Part shown: positions 10,601-16,712 of the stretch, piece after piece
How positions within the stretch are numbered: position 1 is the first letter of the stretch
Layout: each line of letters opens with the position of its first letter
From: Treponema sp.
Lineage (GTDB): Bacteria; Spirochaetota; Spirochaetia; Treponematales; Breznakiellaceae
Length of the DNA stretch: 37,117 nucleotides
Direction of reading: 5' to 3'
Assembly: GCA_009787775.1 (NCBI GenBank)
Contig: WQSQ01000013.1
Coordinates: 1 to 37,117 of the forward strand
Position numbers and translations under genes: made by a program
Notes under the pieces: model-generated
Seen by the model: the letters and a program-made list of their open reading frames with translations, nothing else
The model's database searches: none
Told to the model about the DNA's origin: nothing

Positions 10601-12399
10601 GAGTATTATGCGCTGTAAAAAATGAACACTCTAAAGAAGCGTTGATGTATGGGAATCTTTTAGACCAGGATGAGAAAGCACAATTTCAAAAGCCGGAAAA
10701 AGAAATAGATCAATTAAGATTAGACGCATATAGATTAATTGCTGCTGACAGATTAGAAAAAGTAATAACAGCAGCAGAAAAACTTTTAGAAGAAAACCCT
10801 AATTATAAAAAAATACTTAACGCTATAGATCAAGACTTTGTTGAAGGCGGAAAAAGATTAAATCAAGCTCTTGTCAGATACAATAATACTTTTATGCACA
10901 TAGTAGACAATTATTTCCCCATAGTAAGAACAGAACCAGTTAACGCAAACGCGACTAATGATGTAAAAGAATTAATGGGAAAATCAAGCGGGCAATTCAA
11001 TCTTTATGTAGAAAAGGGTATGACAAAGAAACGTGTTGAAATCCCCATGCAGTATCAGACAGCAATTAATCTTGACATAATGAGAGTATGGACAGAGGCT
11101 GTTGAAAAAGAAGAACATTTCATGGCTTACGCGCAGACGGTTAAAGATTTAAACCAAATTTACATAAACAATAGACAAGTTAGACACACAATAAGAAACA
11201 GATACGGAAAATCGGCATTAGATTACATTGATAAGTATATTCATGAATTAGCAAGCCCTGCCCAAAGAGAAGCAGCAAGCACAATGGATAAAATTGTTAA
11301 ACAGTTCAGGGGAAAAACAGCGGCTTCATATCTTGGTTGGAAAACATCGTCTATTGCTTTACAGGCCATCACAAGCCCCGCGCCCTTCTTTGGTTATATG
11401 AACCCTTTTGAATATTGGGGAGCGTATATTGATTTCGCGTCACATTGGCAGGAGAGATGGAATGAAATATGCGATTTAAGCCCTCACATGAAACACCGCA
11501 GCGCGAACATGATGGTAGATTTAATTAAAGAACAGGCGAAACACGCACAAGGAGACAATTTAATTGAAAAAGCACTTGTTAGAATAGACAAGTTTAACGA
11601 GAGAGGAATAAAAGGGCTTGAATTTATTGACAGATTAAGTGTAGCACCAGGATGGCTTGTTTTATTCCGTAAAGAGCATAAAAGATTGACAAATGACCCT
11701 GCTAATGCTAGTCTAAGTGAAAAGGAAATACGCGTAAAAGCAGCACAACACGCAGACGATATAGTAAGATTAACCCAGCCATCGTCACGAACAGACGATT
11801 TATCACCTTTATTTAAAGTAAACTCAGAACTTGCAAAAGCATTCTTGCAATTCCAACAGAGCTTAAATGTTATCTTTCAAAACATTAGATACGACATGCC
11901 GCAGATGATAAGAGAGAAACAGGGATGGCGAGTTGCAGGAACTGTAATGGGTTACGCTTGCGCAGGGTTACTACTTGGCGTAATAATGACAGGCTTTGAC
12001 GAAGACGATGATGAAAAAGATAAAGCAGCAAAAATGGCATGGTGGGCAACTACACAATTTACAGATTCCTTCCCGCTTATCGGAAATTGGGCAACAGGAT
12101 ATTTAGAAGAATTATTAACAGGTAAAAAACAATACAGACGCGGCTTTGTTTTATTACCACAGGTTGACAAACTACAGCAGGCGCTTGAAACAACCACAAG
12201 AGCAATTACACAAGGCGAGTACGAGAAATTACTCAAAGCGGCAATACAAGCAGCAGAAGCAGGATTTATGTCAGTCGGTTTACCAACATCAGGCACTAAA
12301 GAATTTGGTAGATTTATCGGAGTAGGTGACGGAGACGGAGAATTTGACCTCCATCCCGGCACTTTAATCGGGCGTGATAAAGACGCTGTATGGTTTTAG
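4624..12399 (+). CDS. giant T7 gp16-like ejection protein with zincin motif
   Basis: About 2,591 residues from the GTA at 4624 (2,583 from the ATG at 4648); T7 gp16 is about 1,318. Visible parts, numbered from 4624: a Gly/Ala-rich hydrophobic region near 227-330; a zinc-metallopeptidase motif HEFAH at 799-803 with a downstream Glu in KEAFTDALENYL (E850); a mixed alpha/beta region near 1000-1145 ending RYYDHRLTEIEKV, which resembles nuclease-like domains of large phage polyvalent proteins (tentative); a long Lys/Glu-rich helical stretch; and a hydrophobic segment near 2436-2458 (AGTVMGYACAGLLLGVIM) followed by an acidic patch. Place between the gp15-like gene and the tail-fibre gene implies a virion core protein ejected into the cell. 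I see no lysozyme domain like that of T7 gp16; the peptidase may act on host or virion proteins (inference). Confidence 0.72.
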   Translation, partial: VNNDFLDFMRRQRSVAMENPASPEYSAIAESQRRKAEQLQAFDAHSTAMDAYRQSYEHAVDNHYQSLQEQHSEYSNLGWTPRKEDFPFIDAIQPLIETSEDPQGMKERIATASMYSNIFNIPLQTAFLNLEELHKQYTGNEYAKKSGVQAVWDSIQLNFVTAEYNRLSQQLARAGGNDPHLLQAIEETERRIDQLRDHAPKVWQDEYVKQGGWHDVGQFIRSVSTTMAENAGHILKGMGAAALVSTGVGALAGAAGLSSGLSALLVAGASKAAIAGSTYDSTWGIKYREMTTAGIPHDIAINFAKQDALIEGLIEGALGGVESAGAKTIASAIVPKAVRNATSRWFISGKMGVGARAALNILQQGVEEGTEEFIQALSSGNIYNEAVEYANRQGRENLQRQIANAYSDEVRRELEKELENYTDIDKKEINAIFNEAVEGFAGGFWTGIFMGIPVSVTGGINDSRSAATLARMAQIAPNEAAFVEAYNQAKTQGFQLSALDDLKTDEQREVLSGVYRVNNERLTPEQRKAKEEAAQDAAALAEVTSYKYPMQTWIDETTNEEVSEERKLSRSRQGELSTETHETQNDNGSISGIFIVTSQERTHESDGKIYANEDARIVYTVNNDKQTVTVNSFTLENGFINPDLIRQDIWAEFTGQFDKGTVINWNLEHDQYKAIRQQLITNNPRGEKHGLNYSLTTTDAQRLAQAVTPLMPTGTSRLSNALAGEIVNTFIRRPGESLQGTIKRLNIEFTNDPSRNPKITAAQTNNKKVQGATFRDLADRTKRIIYLSKKSSDPSTLIHEFAHIAESELSDAERRIAAKALNGYKISKGNFEGQIVDFTNISQWQDIHKEAFTDALENYLTNGTLPEDHSIKPLFEKIKEFMKRIYETLTGWTEITPELEKFMQSFVSGELREQAETGNQTHEDSHSETHTENTVNDTREAVATAQRDAIINDPNLPLEAKTDAVLDAAGEVLLQAGEITQEEQRNRINHVLKSNPLIVDTIAIPFNGDIRQLKRDAFQYGKNHKGSYINKSDKKTIDFTIRNKHGGLIEIISHDHFDRNHLQSIAAIPQIATEAQYITSKINEDPQKHPGISEYRYYLSKLSIDQGEGKGSQEFIVKSIVSIANDGKRYYDHRLTEIEKVRAFISSPYNATQAGLETNTLYIRDNRLREILQEIFTEKVLYQTEDHKMMEIKKLEGMLEEAKNAHFSAPNFINSNIIQLTEAVKSDSVLFQFGDTDMIEEAADFENGKEYRAYIEEKQGYPSSFHEDFMNYTEEQIDAWYESIVQNSKKAVNSIRYYAEPDSRIENPTAADTDSEFLETIHSEGELENFIETSAMIRNAVNYTQEDDSLDGQRDLIKSQLKDQDWQAAMNTVDQNGKLRKPLTNRQRNKMLTLIDRAPRDYRAIYAELMERPDLAVSPEDSTAEKLKHRMNPDDIRREGVENLTPEKRRQLANEIAYEAYAKKVDAGTALIDDPQHKEYFKRLNAKVTIAETALKDFEADRNDDNIHLEKQIIAEIEKSFEHVLKQKEFINQISDKLDKAIKTGERDAAQAALRKQSATAYYDKLVKDLEALARTHQLELNVNEILASEKIKEAARAAKEGTKEIYQAKLDALKEEYKDYRKSAKTEATLLQRLARKAARAELLNHINDMKQQREKAKEITKAKRGVVKRIFRKIPLDMNADQGMATAIIQYFAEPSFRKGINEFINEVIEHDLPVIFRLWKVDQALQWELLKDKAPITQDKMRRLFSKERLEDLTTDEKRYLARKIAPEDWIKELGLDAIAKRRSERYPMTEEQKQLVQQYLPIDVYNRIMDKPFSQWTLAEAEQLAKIIDDLTVQGKSLYRAHQAVEKKRIAAYQQLVVDTLKTTKLGLNDDEIKKELERYKTKGIKGTSQEEHSDRKLRKLTKFDFMNIYRFTRILDNNQTGGYNQQALYRAADDSYKQKIRYVDSRTEKVQKLMKDLGITESELWQKKVKIDLDDLGVNEFTTAELLGVLCAVKNEHSKEALMYGNLLDQDEKAQFQKPEKEIDQLRLDAYRLIAADRLEKVITAAEKLLEENPNYKKILNAIDQDFVEGGKRLNQALVRYNNTFMHIVDNYFPIVRTEPVNANATNDVKELMGKSSGQFNLYVEKGMTKKRVEIPMQYQTAINLDIMRVWTEAVEKEEHFMAYAQTVKDLNQIYINNRQVRHTIRNRYGKSALDYIDKYIHELASPAQREAASTMDKIVKQFRGKTAASYLGWKTSSIALQAITSPAPFFGYMNPFEYWGAYIDFASHWQERWNEICDLSPHMKHRSANMMVDLIKEQAKHAQGDNLIEKALVRIDKFNERGIKGLEFIDRLSVAPGWLVLFRKEHKRLTNDPANASLSEKEIRVKAAQHADDIVRLTQPSSRTDDLSPLFKVNSELAKAFLQFQQSLNVIFQNIRYDMPQMIREKQGWRVAGTVMGYACAGLLLGVIMTGFDEDDDEKDKAAKMAWWATTQFTDSFPLIGNWATGYLEELLTGKKQYRRGFVLLPQVDKLQQALETTTRAITQGEYEKLLKAAIQAAEAGFMSVGLPTSGTKEFGRFIGVGDGDGEFDLHPGTLIGRDKDAVWF

Positions 12400-12412
12400 G
12401 AGGTAGCGCGTA
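12398..12412 (+). promoter_or_regulatory. Third Shine-Dalgarno plus GTA start-like site
   Basis: AGGAGG at 12398-12403 overlaps the upstream TAG, and GTA is at 12410-12412, six bases later. An in-frame TAG at 12404-12406 closes the frame, so the start must lie at or after 12407. The first standard start in frame is the GTG at 12590, far inside a conserved domain. This is the strongest of the three cases, because starting at 12590 would delete about 60 residues of that domain. Confidence 0.66.
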
Positions 12413-13075
12413 ATATTCAATACAGATTCACAAAAAACTTATGATTTAATAGTACCATTCCCCACACAGTTTGTTATTCCATTTATTTATAACAGCCCTG
12501 AACATATAAAGTGTTTCTGGCAAATCAAAACAGATGGCGAATTACCATATGAGGAAAGACACTGGCTGACTTTTGGAACCGATTATAAAGTGTCAGCTAT
12601 TCAAGCGCAAGACACAGGCGGAACCCTTACGCTCATAACAAGTATTCCAATTGAAGCACAGCAGCTTGTCATTCGTCGTATAACACCAAGAACACAAACA
12701 ATAGATTTGCATAATGGAGGTAGGCTCACTGCAGAATTAATAGAAGATATGACAAATAAAGTCACAATGCTTATACAGGAGATTGACGCACAAACAATTA
12801 CAGACGATAACATGCAGGACATAAGAAGAGATATAAATACTGCGCTTGTGACAGCTGTAGATAAATTATTACAACGTATCTTTGAAGTCGATATAAAGCT
12901 TGCAGAACAATACCGGCATTTACAGACACAATTGGAAGAATATATATTCCTGACAAAATTCTTGATAAATTTCATAGAATCCAAACATGGGCCGTTGGGC
13001 GGAGCCTTCCCATTAATAACAGATAACGGAGATTATCTTGTGACTGATAATGAAGATTTTTTAGTCACCGCATAA
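12410..13075 (+). CDS. T7-type tail fibre N-terminal adaptor protein
   Basis: 221 residues if begun at the GTA at 12410; the first standard start, the GTG at 12590, would leave 161. The early text (FNTDSQKTYDLIVPFPTQF, then FVIPFIYN, HWLTFGTDYKVSAI, GTLTLITSIPIEAQQLVIRR) follows the N-terminal domain of T7 gp17: 'TYDL...F.IPFEY', 'L..nTDY', 'L......RR.T', then GGRLTAELIED. That domain anchors the fibre to the tail and needs the residues encoded before 12590. A helical stretch follows and then a short acidic end (DNGDYLVTDNEDFLVTA). No receptor-binding part is present, so this is probably an adaptor carrying the lectin-like protein encoded next. It follows the gp16-like gene as gp17 does in T7. 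Confidence 0.75.
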   Translation, partial: VIFNTDSQKTYDLIVPFPTQFVIPFIYNSPEHIKCFWQIKTDGELPYEERHWLTFGTDYKVSAIQAQDTGGTLTLITSIPIEAQQLVIRRITPRTQTIDLHNGGRLTAELIEDMTNKVTMLIQEIDAQTITDDNMQDIRRDINTALVTAVDKLLQRIFEVDIKLAEQYRHLQTQLEEYIFLTKFLINFIESKHGPLGGAFPLITDNGDYLVTDNEDFLVTA

Positions 13076-13109
13076 ATAGCGGTAATCCACTTAATTTAAG
13101 GAGTTCTTT

Positions 13110-14288
13110 ATGGAAACCAAGAAAACATTCAGAGACCTACTGAATGCAGTGCCACTAGCTGATGACGATGTGTTCGCCTTACATCAGTTAGGAGCATTTA
13201 ACCCTATCCTGCAGCAGAATGGCGACACCCGTAGATTAACAGTTAAGGAGTTAATGAATTATTTTATGCTGCCATTTTATGCCGCAAGTTCGCCTTTTTT
13301 AATTGCCAGCGACAGACGGAAATTAACCATAAAAAATGGTACTAAAATCGGTGATGTTATTATCCGTCAGGACATAGAACTGAATGTATCAAATACACTT
13401 GACACAGGAGCGATTACAAACGGTAAGGATTATTATGTTTTCATTTCAAAGACAACACCGATAAATTTCCTAATAAGTTTAAATAAAACCGCTCCGAATG
13501 GTTTTACACGAATAGGAGAATTCCATACCTTATGCGCAAGCGTAGGAAACGGGCTTACATATGAAGAAGGTGGAGAAACAAAAAATCATCTTTTAAATGG
13601 ATATGTAGCAGGCGATATTCTGCCGTATTCGGTATCGTGTTTAAATCACAGGCCGTTCAGTGAACCGGAAGGAATGGCCTACATTCCCAGTCTTGACTTC
13701 TGGTCAGACATATACCTACCGAGCGGAAACGGCATTAATACAAAATCCGTTTATCAGGGAGCGATTACAAGATCAAGACAGTATGTAGATTTTGTTGAAG
13801 ATATGTTTTGCGTTAAAAAAGAATTACTTGACGATGCCGAGTTTGCTGCTGCTATGCTTGGATCAAATGAGCAGACCGCGGTAGCAGGAGAAAGCGCATC
13901 AGCAGCCACAACCGGAGGAGCTGGTGGAAGAGTAGATACAGCAGGCCGCAGAATGATAAGCATCTATGGCGTGGAGGAAGGCTGCGGGAGTTTATGGCAA
14001 TGGCTAAGAACCACATCGGCTGCCGGTTACGGCGAAAACTTGATTTATGGGCAGCTGACGTCGGGTTATGGGGATATCTTTATAGGAACAGCGAATCGCG
14101 GGCCTTTCTTACAAGCTGGCAACAAGGGTAGTTTCTACGGTGTTGTGGCCACTCTAAGGGGAGGCGGTAGTTATACCGATGGCTCGAGTTGTGGGTCTCG
14201 TGCACGTAATGCGTTATACGCTCGATCTGGTCGCGGCGGTGATGCCACTGGTCGGGGGCGGAGCAGTGCATTAAGGATTAGTTTATAA
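13110..14288 (+). CDS. phage receptor-binding protein with C-type lectin fold; DGR target type
   Basis: 392 residues; ATG with AAGGAG upstream. The N-terminal half should attach to the tail. The middle has the phrases typical of phage variable proteins (GDILPYSVSCLNHRP, SEPEGMAYIPSLDFWSDIYL). The last ~110 residues look like the C-type-lectin/FGE-like fold of DGR targets: RRMISIYGVEEGCGSLWQWL, then LRGGGSYTDGSSCGSRARNA, then the end GRGGDATGRGRSSALRISL. In known DGR proteins the CGSRAR...GRGRS stretch carries surface positions diversified through template adenines. This would be the adhesin that chooses the host surface ligand. A small hairpin follows the stop codon. No reverse transcriptase, accessory protein or template repeat was seen in the window, so the DGR assignment rests on the target alone. 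Confidence 0.8.
   Translation: METKKTFRDLLNAVPLADDDVFALHQLGAFNPILQQNGDTRRLTVKELMNYFMLPFYAASSPFLIASDRRKLTIKNGTKIGDVIIRQDIELNVSNTLDTGAITNGKDYYVFISKTTPINFLISLNKTAPNGFTRIGEFHTLCASVGNGLTYEEGGETKNHLLNGYVAGDILPYSVSCLNHRPFSEPEGMAYIPSLDFWSDIYLPSGNGINTKSVYQGAITRSRQYVDFVEDMFCVKKELLDDAEFAAAMLGSNEQTAVAGESASAATTGGAGGRVDTAGRRMISIYGVEEGCGSLWQWLRTTSAAGYGENLIYGQLTSGYGDIFIGTANRGPFLQAGNKGSFYGVVATLRGGGSYTDGSSCGSRARNALYARSGRGGDATGRGRSSALRISL
14126..14285 (+). other. candidate DGR variable region (VR)
   Basis: This is the 3' end of the lectin-like gene, from about the GSFYGVVATLRGGGSY segment to the last sense codon. It encodes the conserved frame CGSRARNA...GRGRSS with unrelated residues at the positions that usually come from AAY codons in a template repeat (for example Y-T-D, L-Y-A, S-G-R). 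Many of those codons end in C or T, as expected if only the first two bases were mutagenised. The limits are approximate because no template copy is available for alignment. Confidence 0.5.
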
Positions 14289-14304
14289 AACGTGAAGACG
14301 TTTT
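14287..14304 (+). other. hairpin just after the variable region
   Basis: AAAACGT (14287-14293), loop GAAG, ACGTTTT (14298-14304): a 7-bp stem with a 4-base loop that overlaps the stop codon and is followed by a T-rich run. DGR target genes often carry a short hairpin with a 4-base loop directly behind the variable region, needed for efficient retrohoming. A weak intrinsic terminator is the alternative, but the next gene begins only 22 bases later. Confidence 0.45.
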
Positions 14305-14326
14305 TATTTTTAATAAGGAAAAAATC

Positions 14327-14704
14327 ATGAACATTTATCTGAAGAAAGAAAACGGCACTGTAAAAGTTTTTTACAGTGAAGAAGAAATGGTCGGAGCTGG
14401 TTACACCGCGGCTGACAAGATAGTCGCCGAGGAAGAATTTAACAGTAATGGTTGTTATACCCGGATTATCAATGGTGAAATAATTGTGGGTAGGACAGTT
14501 GAAGAAATTGAAGCTGAAGAAAGAGCTGAAAAAATTAGCGAGGTTGACGGACAGCTTGAAGCTCTTGACAGAAAATACTTGACTCCCAGAGTGCTTGGAG
14601 GCATAGGGATAGGCGATGAATACGCCATTGGAGAGCGCAATAAGCACGAGCAGGAAGCTGCACCGCTGAGAGTAAGACGGGAAGAGTTAATACAATCAGC
14701 CTGA
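14327..14704 (+). CDS. probable tail fibre assembly chaperone
   Basis: 125 residues; ATG with AAGGAA upstream, 38 bases after the lectin-like gene. The first ~60 residues form a beta-rich part (MNIYLKKENGTVKVFYSEEE). The rest is a charged helical part (EEIEAEERAEKISEVDGQL, then LEALDRKYLTPRVLGGIGIG). This two-part shape, with a C-terminal 'EI..L...D.K....R....G' helix pair and a place directly behind the receptor-binding gene, is typical of small phage tail-fibre chaperones. It is also about the length of DGR accessory variability proteins, but those are all-helical and highly basic, which this is not. It is the last recognisable phage gene before the host-type genes. Confidence 0.5.
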   Translation: MNIYLKKENGTVKVFYSEEEMVGAGYTAADKIVAEEEFNSNGCYTRIINGEIIVGRTVEEIEAEERAEKISEVDGQLEALDRKYLTPRVLGGIGIGDEYAIGERNKHEQEAAPLRVRREELIQSA

Positions 14705-14952
14705 CGGAAGAAATGATGTACCTGACGATAATACTCTTAAAAACACGGTAAAACACGCGTTATTGCCAAACTGCATACGCGGTTACAATTGTGGTTAGAA
14801 TGCGGTTACATATCAATAAAAGTATTTTGTAGAGTATTTGTAGACAATACGAAATAAATTCATTGTAACTCCTTATCCTGTAAAGAATTAAATAAAATAG
14901 TTTATTTTTTAAGGGAAAAGCTATCGGTTTTGGTTAATTAAAGTCTGTGTAA
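14705..14952. other. prophage/host junction interval with short repeats
   Basis: There is no gene here. It holds three spaced copies of a 9-base motif (GCGGTTACA 14779-14787, GTGGTTAGA 14791-14799, GCGGTTACA 14802-14810) at 11-12-base spacing. A tandem repeat follows (GTATTTTGTAGA 14822-14833, GTATTTGTAGA 14834-14844). The interval separates phage tail genes from signal peptidase genes, so an attachment site may lie here, but the other prophage end is outside the window and no tRNA gene was seen. Confidence 0.4.
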
Positions 14953-14958
14953 TTGATC

Positions 14959-15987
14959 ATGCTGTCTTTTTATGATAGATTTACGCAAATGCTGAATGAA
15001 AATAAACAACTTGATTTTTTTGATCACATTCAATCCATAACTGAGAAATACCTGACATACAGGGCTAAAATACGGCGAATTAAGAAAGAAAAACGCAAAG
15101 CAAAAAACCCTGTTGTAGACTGGATTGAAGCGTTTTTATGGGCAGCATGCATGGTTTTATTAATAAATCAATATTTGGTGCAGGCGTACAGGATTCCTTC
15201 AGGATCAATGATTGATACTCTTAACATAGGAGACCATGTTTTTGTTAATAAAATTATTTACGGACCGGAATTATTACCTGGTTTCTTAAAACTTCCAAGT
15301 CCTGTCATTCCAAAAAGAAACGATATTATTATTTTTGAGAGTCCTGCTTATATTTCACGCGGAACTGTTTTTGATATAGCCCAAAGAATTATCTACATGC
15401 TTACCTTATCTCTGGTTGATATAGACAGGGATGAAAGAGGTGAGCAGCGTATTCACTTTCTTATTAAGCGCGCGGCAGGGCAGGCCGGTGACCGCTTTAA
15501 AATTGAGAACGGAGAGATGAGAATCCGTTTTGCAGGAGAAGATCGATGGGTTTACGAGAGAGAATATAACGCTTCCCGCAGTTGGGATCATAACATCAGG
15601 AGGCTTGTGTCTGAAGATCAATATCCGGCGCTTTTGGCGGCAGGGCAGGCAAGAGGATGGAGCGATTTGGGGTTTCCCGTCTCTGAAGAATTATATTTTA
15701 AAGCTTCTCCGGTTGAAAATATGCAATACGGCGACAGTTTTGCATATCAACGTTCAAGACTGGAAACTCAAAGAAAAGCCGCCGTCCAGGACAGACGTTA
15801 TGCGATGCTTCATGCCAGAGAACATGTTCTTGGCTTGTTTGTACCTGAAGGGAGAATACTTCCTTTAGGCGATAATCGTGACAGTTCACATGACGGAAGG
15901 AATTTCGGGCCTGTCAGATTGTCAAAGGTTCTTGGCAAAGGATTAATAATTTACTGGCCGTTTACAAGAATAGGGAAAATTAAATAG
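14959..15987 (+). CDS. lepB: signal peptidase I (leader peptidase)
   Basis: 342 residues from the ATG at 14959; a TTG two codons upstream (14953) is equally possible, and neither has a clear ribosome binding site. After a ~50-residue basic cytoplasmic N terminus comes one membrane anchor (WIEAFLWAACMVLLINQYLV). Next is the catalytic Ser box IPSGSMIDTLNIGD (Ser83), the general-base Lys box FLIKRAAGQAGD (Lys170), and near the C terminus GDNRDSSHDGRNFGPV. All active-site residues are present. A long insert between the Lys and GDNRDS boxes explains the large size. The enzyme cleaves signal peptides on the outer face of the inner membrane. It heads a + strand group with a divergent paralogue (8 bases later) and hemW. 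Confidence 0.93.
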   Translation: MLSFYDRFTQMLNENKQLDFFDHIQSITEKYLTYRAKIRRIKKEKRKAKNPVVDWIEAFLWAACMVLLINQYLVQAYRIPSGSMIDTLNIGDHVFVNKIIYGPELLPGFLKLPSPVIPKRNDIIIFESPAYISRGTVFDIAQRIIYMLTLSLVDIDRDERGEQRIHFLIKRAAGQAGDRFKIENGEMRIRFAGEDRWVYEREYNASRSWDHNIRRLVSEDQYPALLAAGQARGWSDLGFPVSEELYFKASPVENMQYGDSFAYQRSRLETQRKAAVQDRRYAMLHAREHVLGLFVPEGRILPLGDNRDSSHDGRNFGPVRLSKVLGKGLIIYWPFTRIGKIK

Positions 15988-15995
15988 GTAATAAT

Positions 15996-16712
15996 ATGTT
16001 TAATAAATTGTCAACATACTCTTACAGGGAACAAAAAAACAAAAAGTACAGGCTTCTGAGAATATTTATTTTTATTCTCATTTTATATATTGCATATAAC
16101 TGTTTTACAACATTCTTTTTTTCAGTATGGGTTGTTGAAAATAACACTATGTCGCCGGGTTTAAATGAAGGAGATCGTCTTGTTTTTTCATCCTTTAATC
16201 CGCCATGGAATATAAATAAAGAAAACGCCATTCCGTTCAATCGCGGCAGTATAGTATTGGTTGATATGAAACATGGAATGAGCCAAAATATGCCTCTGCA
16301 GATACTTGATGGAATTGTCAGATTCTTTACTGCGCAAAGAATCAGCATATTTTCGGTGAGAGAACAGTATTATATAAAGCGCATAATTGCTCTTCCAGGT
16401 GATGAGATTAGCATGGAAAATTATGTTTTCAGGGTTAAAGCTTCCGGCAGTTTATTCAGTCTTACAGAATTTGAGCTGTCAGATAAGCCATATCATACAT
16501 CAATACCGCAAGTTCCCGATATTTGGAATGGTTCAATTCCATTCTCAGGAAGTATGGATACAATTATACTCAAGGCCGATGAGTGTTTTGTGATATCCGA
16601 CGATCGCAGTAATACAAATGATTCCCGCACTTGGGGGGCTGTTTTGCCGTCGCAGATTACTGCAAGAGCAGTATTAAGGTTTTGGCCGCTGAATAGATTT
16701 GAGATATTTTGA
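15996..16712 (+). CDS. signal peptidase I paralogue with Thr at the catalytic Ser position
   Basis: 238 residues; ATG with AGGTAA upstream. One membrane segment (IFIFILILYIAYNCFTTFFF) is followed by ENNTMSPGLNEGD, which aligns with PSGSMIDTLNIGD of the preceding gene and puts Thr51 where the catalytic Ser belongs. The Lys box is intact (YYIKRIIALPGDEI, Lys128). The last box reads SDDRSNTNDSRTWGAV instead of GDNRDS....G.V, so the Gly and Asn are changed but Asp-Arg and the distal Asp-Ser-Arg are kept. It is clearly an S26-family member, either a Thr-nucleophile peptidase, an enzyme of altered specificity or a non-catalytic partner of LepB. Its TGA overlaps the TTG start of hemW. Confidence 0.8.
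   Translation: MFNKLSTYSYREQKNKKYRLLRIFIFILILYIAYNCFTTFFFSVWVVENNTMSPGLNEGDRLVFSSFNPPWNINKENAIPFNRGSIVLVDMKHGMSQNMPLQILDGIVRFFTAQRISIFSVREQYYIKRIIALPGDEISMENYVFRVKASGSLFSLTEFELSDKPYHTSIPQVPDIWNGSIPFSGSMDTIILKADECFVISDDRSNTNDSRTWGAVLPSQITARAVLRFWPLNRFEIF

Noticed and set aside
12590-13075. Tail fibre gene starting at the GTG at 12590
   Set aside because: This would cut off the first part of a recognisable T7 fibre N-terminal domain that is encoded in frame from about 12410.
14287-14310. Strong intrinsic terminator after the lectin-like gene
   Set aside because: The stem is only 7 bp with 3 G/C pairs and the next phage gene follows within 22 bases.
14327-14704. DGR accessory variability protein (Avd) candidate
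   Set aside because: The length fits, but the first half is beta-rich and the protein is acidic, unlike the basic four-helix Avd; a fibre chaperone fits better.
14705-14952. tRNA gene as the prophage attachment site
   Set aside because: No cloverleaf or TTCRANNC-type T-loop with matching stems could be found in this interval.
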